A DNA stretch of 64,000 nt from NCBI GenBank assembly GCA_965207475.1, contig OZ242278.1, positions 930,001 to 994,000 of the forward strand. The letters run 5' to 3'. Of the stretch, positions 35,578-44,705 are shown piece by piece. The notes below the pieces were generated by a model that was not told the origin of the DNA, ran no database searches, and saw nothing but the letters and a program-made list of their open reading frames with translations. The position numbers were made by a program, and so were the translations under genes. Each line of letters starts with the position of its first letter. The first letter of the stretch is position 1. This DNA comes from WTFY01 sp011523795. Its GTDB lineage: Bacteria; Pseudomonadota; Gammaproteobacteria; UBA4575.

Positions 35578-36231
35578 ATGATGGATATCGAGCAAGCACG
35601 AATCAACATGATCAAACAGCAGATTCGTCCCTGGGAGGTTCTGGACAATGATGTGCTCAAGGTGATTGAACAGACTCCTCGTGAGCAGTTCGTGCCTGAA
35701 CGATACCGCAAGCTGGCGTTTTCCGATCTGGAAATCCCATTGCCGCAAGGGCAGTTCATGATGTCCCCGAAACTGGAGGCACGCATGCTGCAGGCCCTGC
35801 AGATCAAACCTGATGACAGGATCTTGGAAATTGGTACCGGAAGCGGGTATGTCACTGCATGCCTGGCCAGGCTGGGCAGCCATGTAGACACGATTGAATG
35901 GTTCAAAGACCTTTCAAGCCAGGCACAGGAGAATGTGAAATTAGTTGGAATCAGCAATGCCCGCTTTGCTCTGGGTGACGCCTTTCAAGAACGTTTAACA
36001 GGCCAGTATGATATCATCGCTGTCACTGCCTCAATGCCAGTTTACCAGGATACATTCGAGCCCTTTCTGGCAATAGGTGGGCGCATGTTTGTAGTAACAG
36101 GCAAGGCTCCAGTGATGCAGGCACAGTTATTCACCAAGGTAGATGCAGAGGCCTTGAGTCGCTCAGCACTGCTAGAAACCAACCTTCCTCCCTTGATGGG
36201 CCTAGAAGAACCCCAGGCTTTCCAGTTATGA
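35578..36231 (+). CDS. Protein-L-isoaspartate O-methyltransferase family protein
   Basis: 217 residues. The family start INMIKQQIRPWEVLD is followed by TPREQFVPERYRKLAFSD, the SAM motif ILEIGTGSGYVTACLA and a late GGRMFVVTGKAP. This subgroup (here next to rhodanese and TolC) is the form found in many Gammaproteobacteria and may not repair isoaspartate in the classical way. Its stop overlaps the start of the rhodanese gene (ATGA). Confidence 0.88.
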   Translation: MMDIEQARINMIKQQIRPWEVLDNDVLKVIEQTPREQFVPERYRKLAFSDLEIPLPQGQFMMSPKLEARMLQALQIKPDDRILEIGTGSGYVTACLARLGSHVDTIEWFKDLSSQAQENVKLVGISNARFALGDAFQERLTGQYDIIAVTASMPVYQDTFEPFLAIGGRMFVVTGKAPVMQAQLFTKVDAEALSRSALLETNLPPLMGLEEPQAFQL

Positions 36232-36554
36232 CGTTCAGGGAGTACAGTCCTCAAGAACTCAAGAAACACCTGCAACTGGCCAAGACCAGGCCTGTACTGC
36301 TCGATGTCAGAGAACCCTGGGAATACGAACGTTGCCATCTGCCTGAGACGACTCTCGTACCGATCAGGCTAATCCCTGCCGCCCTGCGAGACCTCGATCC
36401 GGACCAGGAAATTGTTGTCATCTGTCATCACGGCATCCGCAGCCGGGCAGTTGCCAGCTATCTGGCAAAGCACAGTTTCACCAAAGTCATCAACCTTTCG
36501 AGTGGAATCGATGGATGGGCAAAAGAGGTTGATCCGTCCATGCCCGTTTACTGA
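36228..36554 (+). CDS. Rhodanese-like sulfurtransferase
   Basis: 108 residues, single-domain. The active-site Cys is in VICHHGIRSRAVASYL, preceded by LLDVREPWEYERCHLPETTLVPI, the rhodanese signature. Single-domain rhodaneses transfer sulfane sulfur, and the physiological substrate here is unknown. Translationally coupled to the upstream methyltransferase and followed by tolC, a common neighbourhood in Gammaproteobacteria. Confidence 0.93.
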   Translation: MTFREYSPQELKKHLQLAKTRPVLLDVREPWEYERCHLPETTLVPIRLIPAALRDLDPDQEIVVICHHGIRSRAVASYLAKHSFTKVINLSSGIDGWAKEVDPSMPVY

Positions 36555-36595
36555 AACTTGTAGGATCGTACACTTCCAGACCCCCGAAAAAAGCC

Positions 36596-37930
36596 ATGCA
36601 ACAGAAATCCAAGATATTGCTGATTCCCTTGTTCATATTCTGTTCGGTTTATGCCTTGTCTGGACCTGCTGCGGCAAAAAGCCTTATGGAAATTTTCCTG
36701 ATGGCCAAACAACACGATGTCGATGTGCAGATCGCAGAATCGAACTATCAGGCCCAAATCCTGACACAGCCGATCGCTCGTGCCAACCTGTTGCCCCATG
36801 CGAGCATGACTGCCCAGACAGCAGACAACCGGCATGAAAGTGACGGGGAGACGTTCGGGATATCAGGCAGAACAGTGGATTTCAACTCTCATGGTTACAG
36901 ACTGAATATCAGCCAGGCCCTTTATCATCCGGAATTTCTTGTACAGTTACGCCAGGCAAAAAATACTGTGGCAAAGGCCAAGATAGATTTGGACGCCGCC
37001 TATCAAGCGCTGATCATGCGTACGGCAAGCGCCTACTTCAGTGTGCTCGCTGCGCAGGATATCGTCACACTCCGGAAATTCGAGAAAAAAGCCATTCAAC
37101 GCCAGCTAGGACAGGCAAAGGAATATTTCCAAGTAGGTCTGATAGCCGTCACAGACGTGTATGAAGCCCAGGCTTCCTATGACCTGGCAGTTGTAGAGGA
37201 AATTGAAGCGTTGAACGAACTTGAGATCACCAAAGATGCACTGGAAGTCATCATTGCGGATCGCCCGGAATTCCTGCACACACTATCCGACAGGATGGAG
37301 CTTGTGTCGCCCACTCCTGACAACCCGGAAGACTGGGTTACCAAAGCGCTGGAACAGAACCTGCTTTTGCTGTCTCGCGAATACGCCAACAAGATCGCCC
37401 AGCAAGAAATCAAGCTTCAGAAATCCCGGCATCTTCCAACGCTGGACCTGGTAGCGACATATGCCGATGAGAATACTGGCGGACTGTCCGGGTCAAGATC
37501 GACCGAGGATACCACCATAGGCCTGCAACTGAATATACCGATCGCCGAAGGCGGCAGAACCTATTACAGAATCAGGCAGGCACACCACGAAGCCTCTGTG
37601 TTACTGAACGAATATGAGAAAACGCGGCGCAAGACGGTACAGGATGCCCGTGATGCCTACCTGAACGTGATTTCCGCAATAAACCGGGTCAAGGCCTTGG
37701 CAACAGCGCTGGAGTCCACCGAGGCTGCAGCCCGTGCTACTGAAGCCGAATTCCAGGCCGGCACGCGCACCTCGGTAGACGTGCTGCTTGCCTTGCAGGA
37801 TACCTTCCTGGCAAAACGGGACTTCCTGAATGCACGTTACGACTACCTTCTGAGTACGCTGCAGCTCAAACAAGCCTCGGGTGTCCTGTCGGCAGATGAC
37901 CTGACAAAGATAGATGACTGGCTGAACTAG
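36596..37930 (+). CDS. tolC: TolC-family outer-membrane efflux channel
   Basis: 444 residues with a signal peptide (KILLIPLFIFCSVYALSGPAAA) and the OEP repeat structure: long helices and strands in two similar halves, with YRLNISQALYHPEFLVQLRQAKNTV in the first and TTIGLQLNIPIAEGGRTYYRIRQAHHEA in the second. TolC trimers span the outer membrane for multidrug efflux and type I secretion. No inner-membrane partner is encoded nearby. Followed after five bases by waaA. Confidence 0.95.
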   Translation: MQQKSKILLIPLFIFCSVYALSGPAAAKSLMEIFLMAKQHDVDVQIAESNYQAQILTQPIARANLLPHASMTAQTADNRHESDGETFGISGRTVDFNSHGYRLNISQALYHPEFLVQLRQAKNTVAKAKIDLDAAYQALIMRTASAYFSVLAAQDIVTLRKFEKKAIQRQLGQAKEYFQVGLIAVTDVYEAQASYDLAVVEEIEALNELEITKDALEVIIADRPEFLHTLSDRMELVSPTPDNPEDWVTKALEQNLLLLSREYANKIAQQEIKLQKSRHLPTLDLVATYADENTGGLSGSRSTEDTTIGLQLNIPIAEGGRTYYRIRQAHHEASVLLNEYEKTRRKTVQDARDAYLNVISAINRVKALATALESTEAAARATEAEFQAGTRTSVDVLLALQDTFLAKRDFLNARYDYLLSTLQLKQASGVLSADDLTKIDDWLN

Positions 37931-37935
37931 CCTTC

Positions 37936-39189
37936 ATGTCAAACCATCGCACCTCCCTGCGATATAGAGCCCTGCTATTCCTGCTGAGTCCCGCAGCACT
38001 CCTGTACACCTTGTACAGGTCCCTCAAAGATGGTGGCTGGCGATATTTTTTCCAGCGTTGGGGATTCTCCTACCCGCGCACCACATTGCCGTCAGTACTG
38101 GTACATTGCGCTTCCGTTGGAGAGTTCATCGCAGCCAAGCCTTTGCTTGACAGACTGAACCACACTGACACCGGGTTTCGACTCGTCATTTCCACGAACA
38201 CACCCACCGCTGCCAAGCTCGTATCCGGCCTGCCTCACGAGCAGTTCACACACGTGTACCTGCCGCTAGATTACTCGTTCGCAGTCAAAAGATTCCTGTC
38301 ACGAATCTGCCCGAGCTGTGTATTGATTCTTGAAACAGAAATTTGGCCGAACTTGATTCTCCAGGCGGCCAGAAAAAACATCACAACAGCCATTGTCAAT
38401 GGAAGACTATCCAGCAAGACCCTGCAGGCGAAGAGAATGCTGAGAAATGAGTACCGGTCTTCGCTCAGGAATCTTACGGCAATTCTTGCGCGCTCTGAGG
38501 AAGATCGCTTGAGATTCCTCGACCTGGGTGCCGAGCAACAGACTACTTTCAATGCAGGCAACCTGAAATTTGCAGCCGCACAAACAGACAAGAAGACCCG
38601 GCCCACTCACATTCAACGTCCGTATTTCCTGGCAGTATCCACGCATGAGGATGAGGAGCTGCAGCTATTGGAACACATGTCCCTGCTGAAAGAAAACAAC
38701 TACCTCCTGGTTCTTGCGCCACGATATCCAGAGCGTGGCAAGGCGTTGTATCAGCAGCTGAGACAAAGAAATTTCACGGCGGCATTACGCAGCCAGCAAG
38801 ACAACATTACAGAGCTAACTGAAATCTACGTTGTGGATACCCTTGGTGAACTGGACAGCTACCTGAACGAGGCCTTCCTGGTATTTGTAGGCGGTTCGCT
38901 GGTGCCTCGGGGCGGCCACAATATTCTTGAACCTGCTGGATTCGGTAAATGCGCAATCGTGGGCCCGCACATGGATAATTTCTCACGGGAAACCAAGGAA
39001 CTGCTCGATGCAAAAGGCATTGTGCAGGTTTCCGACAACCGGGATCTCGGGACGCAACTTGCACGCCTTGTCCATGACCAATGCATGCGAGACCGACTCG
39101 GAATGAATGCACTACGGCTTGTTAAACAAAAAGCCTTGATCCTGGAGCATTACATGAAATTCCTGCAGTCGATACTGGAACAGCACTAG
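37936..39189 (+). CDS. waaA: 3-deoxy-D-manno-octulosonic acid transferase (WaaA/KdtA)
   Basis: 417 residues. The N-terminal membrane-associated helix (YRALLFLLSPAALLYTLYRSL), VHCASVGEFIAAKPLLDRL with the catalytic Glu, VLILETEIWPNLI, NGRLSSKT and the donor-binding FVGGSLVPRGGHNILEPAGFGKC block are canonical. It adds Kdo to lipid IVA at the inner membrane. The convergent Kdo kinase gene overlaps by four bases, which suggests a lipid A core with a single phosphorylated Kdo. Confidence 0.97.
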   Translation: MSNHRTSLRYRALLFLLSPAALLYTLYRSLKDGGWRYFFQRWGFSYPRTTLPSVLVHCASVGEFIAAKPLLDRLNHTDTGFRLVISTNTPTAAKLVSGLPHEQFTHVYLPLDYSFAVKRFLSRICPSCVLILETEIWPNLILQAARKNITTAIVNGRLSSKTLQAKRMLRNEYRSSLRNLTAILARSEEDRLRFLDLGAEQQTTFNAGNLKFAAAQTDKKTRPTHIQRPYFLAVSTHEDEELQLLEHMSLLKENNYLLVLAPRYPERGKALYQQLRQRNFTAALRSQQDNITELTEIYVVDTLGELDSYLNEAFLVFVGGSLVPRGGHNILEPAGFGKCAIVGPHMDNFSRETKELLDAKGIVQVSDNRDLGTQLARLVHDQCMRDRLGMNALRLVKQKALILEHYMKFLQSILEQH

Positions 39190-39923
39190 CTGGAACGATA
39201 ACCTTCCATCAGGAACTTGAAGTCCTGTTCAGAATAATTCAACGAAGGCCCGGTGTTTTTCAGCTTCAGCAGCGAACGTCGCAGCCTCGCAATATTATTT
39301 TCCCTTGCCGACTGGTTGCTGCTGCCCAAAACTGCCCGATCAAAATCGAGCAGAAACACCTTCTCTTTCTCGTCAATCAGTATATTGTGTGCATTCAGGT
39401 CCGCATGGTTGCAACCATGATCATGGAACTGCCTGATTACCGTGCCGATCCTGCGCCAGGTGTCTGGCGTAAGCGAATGTTCTGCGAGCCTCGCACTCAG
39501 TGAAATGGCCTTGGGAATGAACTGTGTAACAAGGTCTGCCCTGTACGTCAGACTGCCCCTCAGGACCCGGGCAGCAACGGGGACCGGCACCGGGAGGTTC
39601 AGATGGCGCAGGGTGAGCAGCATCTTGAGTTCAGCCATGGCTCTGGTCTGGCTCAAGCCACACCACAGATAGCTGTCCTTGACGAACTTGGACACTGCTC
39701 CCCCGCGATAGTAGTGTCGCAACACGAGGGCACAGCCGTGGTAAGTAAACACATGCAATATCCCCCGGCCCTTTACGCTGGCAGGCATGAGCTTCCTGTA
39801 ATTCAGGGAAGGGTCAGAAGAGAGGCATTCCGGATTGAACAACTCAACCGGGAATTCTGAAAACAGGCTTTTGTCATGGGCAACAATGTAGTTACCATAA
39901 CGGGCAAGTTCAACAGAATCCAT
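39186..39923 (-). CDS. kdkA: 3-deoxy-D-manno-octulosonic acid kinase
   Basis: 245 residues of the small lipopolysaccharide kinase family. RGILHVFTYHGCALVLRHYYRGG is the nucleotide-binding part, CNHADLNAHNILID the catalytic loop and VFLLDFDRA the metal site. KdkA phosphorylates the first Kdo, a step found in bacteria whose WaaA adds only one Kdo. It lies between waaA and another GT9 gene and overlaps waaA at the 3' end. Confidence 0.93.
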   Translation of the reverse strand: MDSVELARYGNYIVAHDKSLFSEFPVELFNPECLSSDPSLNYRKLMPASVKGRGILHVFTYHGCALVLRHYYRGGAVSKFVKDSYLWCGLSQTRAMAELKMLLTLRHLNLPVPVPVAARVLRGSLTYRADLVTQFIPKAISLSARLAEHSLTPDTWRRIGTVIRQFHDHGCNHADLNAHNILIDEKEKVFLLDFDRAVLGSSNQSARENNIARLRRSLLKLKNTGPSLNYSEQDFKFLMEGYRSS

Positions 39924-39967
39924 CTACACTGCTTTTGCGGTTATACATCACTTGATTCTCACTCCCC

Positions 39968-41008
39968 ATGGGCAACCCACCTAAATCCATCTGCATAGTA
40001 CGGCTTTCCGCAATTGGTGACGTGACGCACATGGTCCCGGTTGTGCGCACGATACAAAAACACTGGCCAGATACCGAGTTGACCTGGGTTATCGGAAAGA
40101 GTGAAGCCAGACTGGTCCATGACATTCCTGATATTGAGTTTATCAAGTTTGACAAAGCGAATGCGATAAGCAGTTACCGATCTGTCTTCAGGAAAACCAG
40201 GCGTCGAAAGTTTGATGTGCTGCTTTGTGCACAGGTCTCATTGCGTGCCAACCTCATCAGTTCAATGATACCTGCAGAAATGAAACTGGGATATGACAAG
40301 GAGCGTTCAAAAGACCTGCACTCTTTTTTCATCCGCCAGCACATCAAGCCTGTTTCTCGACAGCATGTCTTGGACAGCTTTTTCAGTTTTATTGAACACG
40401 TCGGCCTGCCTTACCGTGAAATGAACTGGAATTACAGCATTCCGGATGAGGCCCGACAATTCGCCAGAAGATATCTTGCAGAAGATTGTTTCAAGTTGAT
40501 CATCAGCCCTTGCTCTACCCATCCTCTCAGAAACTGGAGTGCTGAGCGCTACGCAGCGGTTGCAGATTTTGCTGCCCGCTCACTGGATGCCCAAGTCATC
40601 CTTTGCGGGGGAAACTCTTATACGGAACTTCGAATGGGTGAGAAAATCGAAAGCCACATGAAAACGAGGGCACTGAACCTGATCGGCAAGGATACACTGA
40701 AACAATTTCTTGCATTGCTGCAAGGTGCTGACGTCATCATCTCGCCGGACTCAGGGCCTGCACATATTGCCACGGGCCTGGGCACACCCGTTATCGGACT
40801 GTATGCGGCCAGCAACCCGAGACGAAGCGGCCCCTATTTCAGCCAGCAATGGTGTGTAGACCGATACGATGAGGCCGCGCATGTCTTCAAAAACAAATCT
40901 GAAAATGAATTAAAATGGGGCACGAAACTCGAATACCGTGGAGTCATGGACCTGATTGCAGTAGAGGATGTGACCTCCAAACTGCAAACCCTGGTCAACC
41001 ATCAATAA
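39968..41008 (+). CDS. Glycosyltransferase family 9 (heptosyltransferase-like)
   Basis: 346 residues. SICIVRLSAIGDVTHMVPVVRTIQ is the GT9 start, HPLRNWSAERYAAVADF the middle, and ISPDSGPAHIATGLGTPVIGLYAASNPRRSGPY the nucleotide site. The style is close to heptosyltransferase I (WaaC), so it probably adds the first heptose to Kdo, completing the pathway with waaF; the alternative is a third heptose (WaaQ). Divergent from kdkA and followed by a DUF6165 gene. Confidence 0.9.
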   Translation: MGNPPKSICIVRLSAIGDVTHMVPVVRTIQKHWPDTELTWVIGKSEARLVHDIPDIEFIKFDKANAISSYRSVFRKTRRRKFDVLLCAQVSLRANLISSMIPAEMKLGYDKERSKDLHSFFIRQHIKPVSRQHVLDSFFSFIEHVGLPYREMNWNYSIPDEARQFARRYLAEDCFKLIISPCSTHPLRNWSAERYAAVADFAARSLDAQVILCGGNSYTELRMGEKIESHMKTRALNLIGKDTLKQFLALLQGADVIISPDSGPAHIATGLGTPVIGLYAASNPRRSGPYFSQQWCVDRYDEAAHVFKNKSENELKWGTKLEYRGVMDLIAVEDVTSKLQTLVNHQ

Positions 41009-41032
41009 CTTACCCGGATGTGAAATCTTGCA

Positions 41033-41437
41033 ATGGAAAAAATCTGCGTGCCCGTGTCACCTGGCGAACTGCTGGATAAAATCACCATTTTAGAAATCAA
41101 GGTGCAACAGATCGCTGACACTGAGAAACTGCGAAACGTAAAGACCGAACTGGAATTGCTGAATCAGGCATGGGAAAAGACCCATGTTGACGACAGCAGC
41201 ATCAAACTGCTCAAACAATCGCTTAGGGCAGTCAACCAGGACCTCTGGTCAATCGAAGACAGGATACGTATCAAGGAGTCACAGAAGAACTTTGATGAAG
41301 GATTCATAGAGCTTGCACGTTCTGTTTACCTGCGCAACGACAGGCGCGCGGCAATCAAGAAAGAGATCAATACACTGCTGGGCTCCGTGATTGTCGAAGA
41401 GAAATCATATGCCAGTTATCAGTCACCCGTGGACTGA
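41033..41437 (+). CDS. DUF6165-family protein
   Basis: 134 residues, helical and strongly charged (ICVPVSPGELLDKITILEIKVQQIAD, and YLRNDRRAAIKKEINTLLGS). The family is often found near LPS and glycan genes, but no function is established to my knowledge. The start follows the GT9 gene by 24 bases, so it shares the transcript. Overlaps the convergent membrane protein gene by 15 bases. Confidence 0.85.
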   Translation: MEKICVPVSPGELLDKITILEIKVQQIADTEKLRNVKTELELLNQAWEKTHVDDSSIKLLKQSLRAVNQDLWSIEDRIRIKESQKNFDEGFIELARSVYLRNDRRAAIKKEINTLLGSVIVEEKSYASYQSPVD

Positions 41438-42115
41438 GATTCGTTTTCTGTACCAGATGGATATCACATAAAACATGATGAACAGTGCTAGCAGGCTCTC
41501 CTTGACCTCACCTGCCCGAACGTCAAGCACGGGTGGAATCTCAACACCCAGCACCCGATACAGTTTCTCATGCCAGCTGACAAGCAATGAAAACAGGGCG
41601 GCGGGCATACAGACAAAGGTAGGCCAAAGCCAGTAACTTGGAGAACTCCTGCCCGGGTATCTGCCCCTGATGATACGAAACAGGGGTACCATGATCCCCC
41701 CTACCAGCGCGGCAAATGAAAGCAATGTTCTTGGAAGCTGGTCCAACAGTGCACTGGTGTTATGGAAATTTGTTTCACCCTGATCATTGAGTCCCATCCA
41801 CCGCTCTGGCGTCTCCCAGCCAAATATATGCTGTCCCCAGCTGATCTCCTCGCCGGCAAAATACAAGCTGCCCAGCACGATAACGATCATCCATCCTCGT
41901 ATCCAGCCATGACCATCACTCTTTGCCGATGCCAAAATATTCATGCCAAATAGAATTGCTACCAGCAGATAGACTGCAGTCGATATTTCTATCCAGCCAT
42001 TTTCTCCATACAGGTACGCATCTGAACCTAGTGCACCCAGGCGGGACAGATAGGGCAGGATAAAAACGGCCAGTGGCAACACAAGCCAGAACAGCCAGTG
42101 GAGGTCTTTTTTCAT
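41423..42115 (-). CDS. Polytopic membrane protein of unknown function
   Basis: 230 residues with about six hydrophobic segments (HWLFWLVLPLAVFILPYLSRL, ISTAVYLLVAILFGMNIL, GWMIVIVLGSLYFAG, LLSFAALVGGIMVPLFRII, WLWPTFVCMPAALFSLLVSW, LLALFIMFYVISIWY). GEEISWGQHIFGWETP between the third and fourth is a polar, conserved-looking loop. No transporter or enzyme signature. It lies between the LPS genes. Confidence 0.8.
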   Translation of the reverse strand: MKKDLHWLFWLVLPLAVFILPYLSRLGALGSDAYLYGENGWIEISTAVYLLVAILFGMNILASAKSDGHGWIRGWMIVIVLGSLYFAGEEISWGQHIFGWETPERWMGLNDQGETNFHNTSALLDQLPRTLLSFAALVGGIMVPLFRIIRGRYPGRSSPSYWLWPTFVCMPAALFSLLVSWHEKLYRVLGVEIPPVLDVRAGEVKESLLALFIMFYVISIWYRKRISVHG

Positions 42116-42192
42116 ATCTGCCTATTCATGCAGTCGAGTTCATGCCAAGAGATTTGCGGGGCATGGAACTGGTATCGGCTTGACACCCTGAG

Positions 42193-43611
42193 TCAAGATT
42201 TCAGTATGGAATCAATGATCCCTGTCGTCGAACAGCCTTCTACATAAGGTGACAACACGACCTCACCCCCATAGCTTCTGACAAGGCCGGCCTCCACAAG
42301 TTTTTCCTTCTCGTAATCCCCGCCCTTGATATAGACATCGGGCTTCAGCTCCTGGATCAATGCAAGCGGAGTCTCTTCAGAGAAGGGTATGATCCAGTCA
42401 ATGCAGCTGAGTTCCTCCAGCACGGCCATACGATTCTTCAAACTGCAGACAGGACGGCCTTCTCCCTTCAGGTTTCTGACCGATGCATCATCGTTGATGG
42501 CTACGATCAGGCAGTCGCCTCTGGATTTTGCATCACGCAGGCACGCAATGTGGCCTTGATGTATCAGGTCAAAACACCCGTTGGTGAAAACGATCTTTTC
42601 ACCGCTCTTCCTCAAAGCAGACAGGGACTGCCTCAGCTCATCGAGGTCTGTCACTCTTTTTCCTTTGGCAAAGGGCTCGTTCAGGCTTAGGTTCAGCTCT
42701 TCGAGTGTCACGGAAACCGTACCAAGCCTGCTGACCGCAATGCCCGCACCCAGATTGGCAATTTTTACCGAGTCCGGTAGCGAAAAATTCGCAGAGATCG
42801 CAGATGCAAACAGACCGACAACCGTATCCCCGGCACCTGTAACGTCATAAACTTCCTTGGCCCGGGTAGGAAAATGCCTTGCCTGCTGTCCCTGAACATA
42901 CAAAGACATTCCGCGCTCACTTCGAGTAACCAGCAACGCATCAAGATTCAACTTCTGGCACATCCTGTTTGCCTTGTCTTCAAGCTCAGTTTCTTCCTCA
43001 CATGGTCCTGCCACAAGACTGAATTCCTGGAAATTGGGTGTAATGATGTTAGCGTTCCTGTACTTGTCAAAACTGGTTCCCTTTGGATCCACAATGACCT
43101 TCTTATTTTCTTCACGAGCTGTACTGATTATTTCCTGAACCTGCGTTACGGCACCTTTGTCATAATCTGATATCACCAGGGTTTCATAGTCAGGCATGTG
43201 TTTCTTGCATAGTTCGATGACTTCCGTGTTGTCAGGCTTGCTTTGATCATTTCCATGGTCGAGCCTGAGCAGCTGCTGGTTTCGGCTGATTACACGCAAT
43301 TTGGTGGGTGTCTTGAAACCCTGCTTACAAGCCATACTCGTTTCGATGGCAGCAGCATCGAGCAGGTCCGTCAGCCTGCCTGCATTCTCGTCACTTCCTA
43401 CCATTCCGATCAAATAAACTTTTGCACCAAGACTGCAAACATTCATGGCCACGTTTGCAGCTCCCCCCAGCCTGCTCTCCATGTTCTCAACGTGAACGAT
43501 CGGTGCAGGAGCCTCTGGGGATATCCGGGTCGCTTCACCGAACCAGTACTGGTCCAGTATGACATCACCCACAACGAGAACCCGGGCATTCCTGAGGTGG
43601 TTCAGATTCAT
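42193..43611 (-). CDS. hldE: Bifunctional heptose 7-P kinase/heptose 1-P adenylyltransferase
   Basis: About 472 residues from ATG 43611. Residues 1-320 are a PfkB kinase (LVVGDVILDQYWFGEATRISPEAP, GGAANVAMNV, VTGAGDTVVGLFASAI). The rest is a nucleotidyltransferase (FTNGCFDLIHQGHIACLRDA, VAINDDASVRNLKGEGRPV). The fused enzyme makes ADP-heptose precursor for the heptosyltransferases of this cluster. A GTG start at 43638 is also possible. Confidence 0.97.
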   Translation of the reverse strand: MNLNHLRNARVLVVGDVILDQYWFGEATRISPEAPAPIVHVENMESRLGGAANVAMNVCSLGAKVYLIGMVGSDENAGRLTDLLDAAAIETSMACKQGFKTPTKLRVISRNQQLLRLDHGNDQSKPDNTEVIELCKKHMPDYETLVISDYDKGAVTQVQEIISTAREENKKVIVDPKGTSFDKYRNANIITPNFQEFSLVAGPCEEETELEDKANRMCQKLNLDALLVTRSERGMSLYVQGQQARHFPTRAKEVYDVTGAGDTVVGLFASAISANFSLPDSVKIANLGAGIAVSRLGTVSVTLEELNLSLNEPFAKGKRVTDLDELRQSLSALRKSGEKIVFTNGCFDLIHQGHIACLRDAKSRGDCLIVAINDDASVRNLKGEGRPVCSLKNRMAVLEELSCIDWIIPFSEETPLALIQELKPDVYIKGGDYEKEKLVEAGLVRSYGGEVVLSPYVEGCSTTGIIDSILKS

Positions 43612-43717
43612 CAGGAGAATTCCATAGGCAGGGCGCACCCGACTGCATACAGCCAGGTGTCATCCGTAATCAGAGAACCTGTGGACAAATTACTGCCAGA
43701 CCACTCAGATCCGTACA

Positions 43718-44641
43718 CTACACATAAGAGAGCCAGGAGCCGTACCGATCATTTTTTCCATGCACCAGTTCGAAATACATTGTTTGCAGCGTCTTGGTAA
43801 CCGGACCCGGCATACCTTCTTCCCCTATTACCCGGTTATCGAGTTCACGGATGGGAGTGATTTCCGCTGCGGTGCCTGTGAAAAAGGCCTCGTCTGCTGT
43901 GTATACCTCATCACGCGTGATACGCTTTTCGATCAGAGGGACATCGACGGATTTCGCAAGTTCGATCACGGTCTTGCGCGTGATTCCATCTAGCACGGAA
44001 GTCAGCTCCGGACTGTAGAGTTGGCCCTCTTTGACGATAAAGATGTTCTCACCGCTTCCTTCCGCAACGAACCCATCCACATCCAGCAGCAAGGCCTCGT
44101 CATAGCCATCGGTCAGGGCTTCGTTCAATGCCATCATCGAATTCACGTAATTTCCGTTCAGCTTTGCCTTGCACATGGCAATGTTCACATGATGGCGTGA
44201 ATAGGATGAGGTCTTGACCCTGATCCCATTTTTCATTTTTTCTTGACCAAAATAAGGCCCCCAGCCCCATGCTGCTACAATGCAATGCACTTCCAGGTTA
44301 TCTGCCCGAAGCCCCATTCCTTCTGCACCATAGAAACACATCGGCCGTATATAGCCGGATTGCACACTGTTTTTGCTGACTGTATCAAGCTGCGCCTGGT
44401 TAATTTGTTGTGGACTGAAAGGGATTGGCATACCTATGATCTTTGCAGAGTTGAACAGTCTGTTGGTGTGGTCCTCAAGACGGAAGATCGCAGTTCCCTG
44501 GTCCGTTTCATATGCGCGCACCCCTTCAAATACGCCGGCCCCGTAATGCAGTGTATGGGTGAGTACATGTGTGCTGGCCTCACGCCATGGTACAAATTCA
44601 TTGTCATACCAGATGAAACCATCCCTATCGTACATCGACAT
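43718..44641 (-). CDS. ilvE: Branched-chain-amino-acid aminotransferase
   Basis: 307 residues, class IV PLP enzyme. RDGFIWYDNEFVPWREA, HYGAGVFEGVRAYE, the PLP Lys in KAKLNGNYVNSMMALNEAL and EGSGENIFIV are characteristic. It transaminates branched-chain amino acids. ilvE before glnE is the usual gammaproteobacterial order. ilvD, encoded at 51740, acts in the same pathway. Confidence 0.97.
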   Translation of the reverse strand: MSMYDRDGFIWYDNEFVPWREASTHVLTHTLHYGAGVFEGVRAYETDQGTAIFRLEDHTNRLFNSAKIIGMPIPFSPQQINQAQLDTVSKNSVQSGYIRPMCFYGAEGMGLRADNLEVHCIVAAWGWGPYFGQEKMKNGIRVKTSSYSRHHVNIAMCKAKLNGNYVNSMMALNEALTDGYDEALLLDVDGFVAEGSGENIFIVKEGQLYSPELTSVLDGITRKTVIELAKSVDVPLIEKRITRDEVYTADEAFFTGTAAEITPIRELDNRVIGEEGMPGPVTKTLQTMYFELVHGKNDRYGSWLSYV

Positions 44642-44705
44642 TCGTACTGGACTCCTTCAGAAATAAAGCACACCGAACAGAGTTCTTGCGGCGGTGCATG
44701 GCCGA

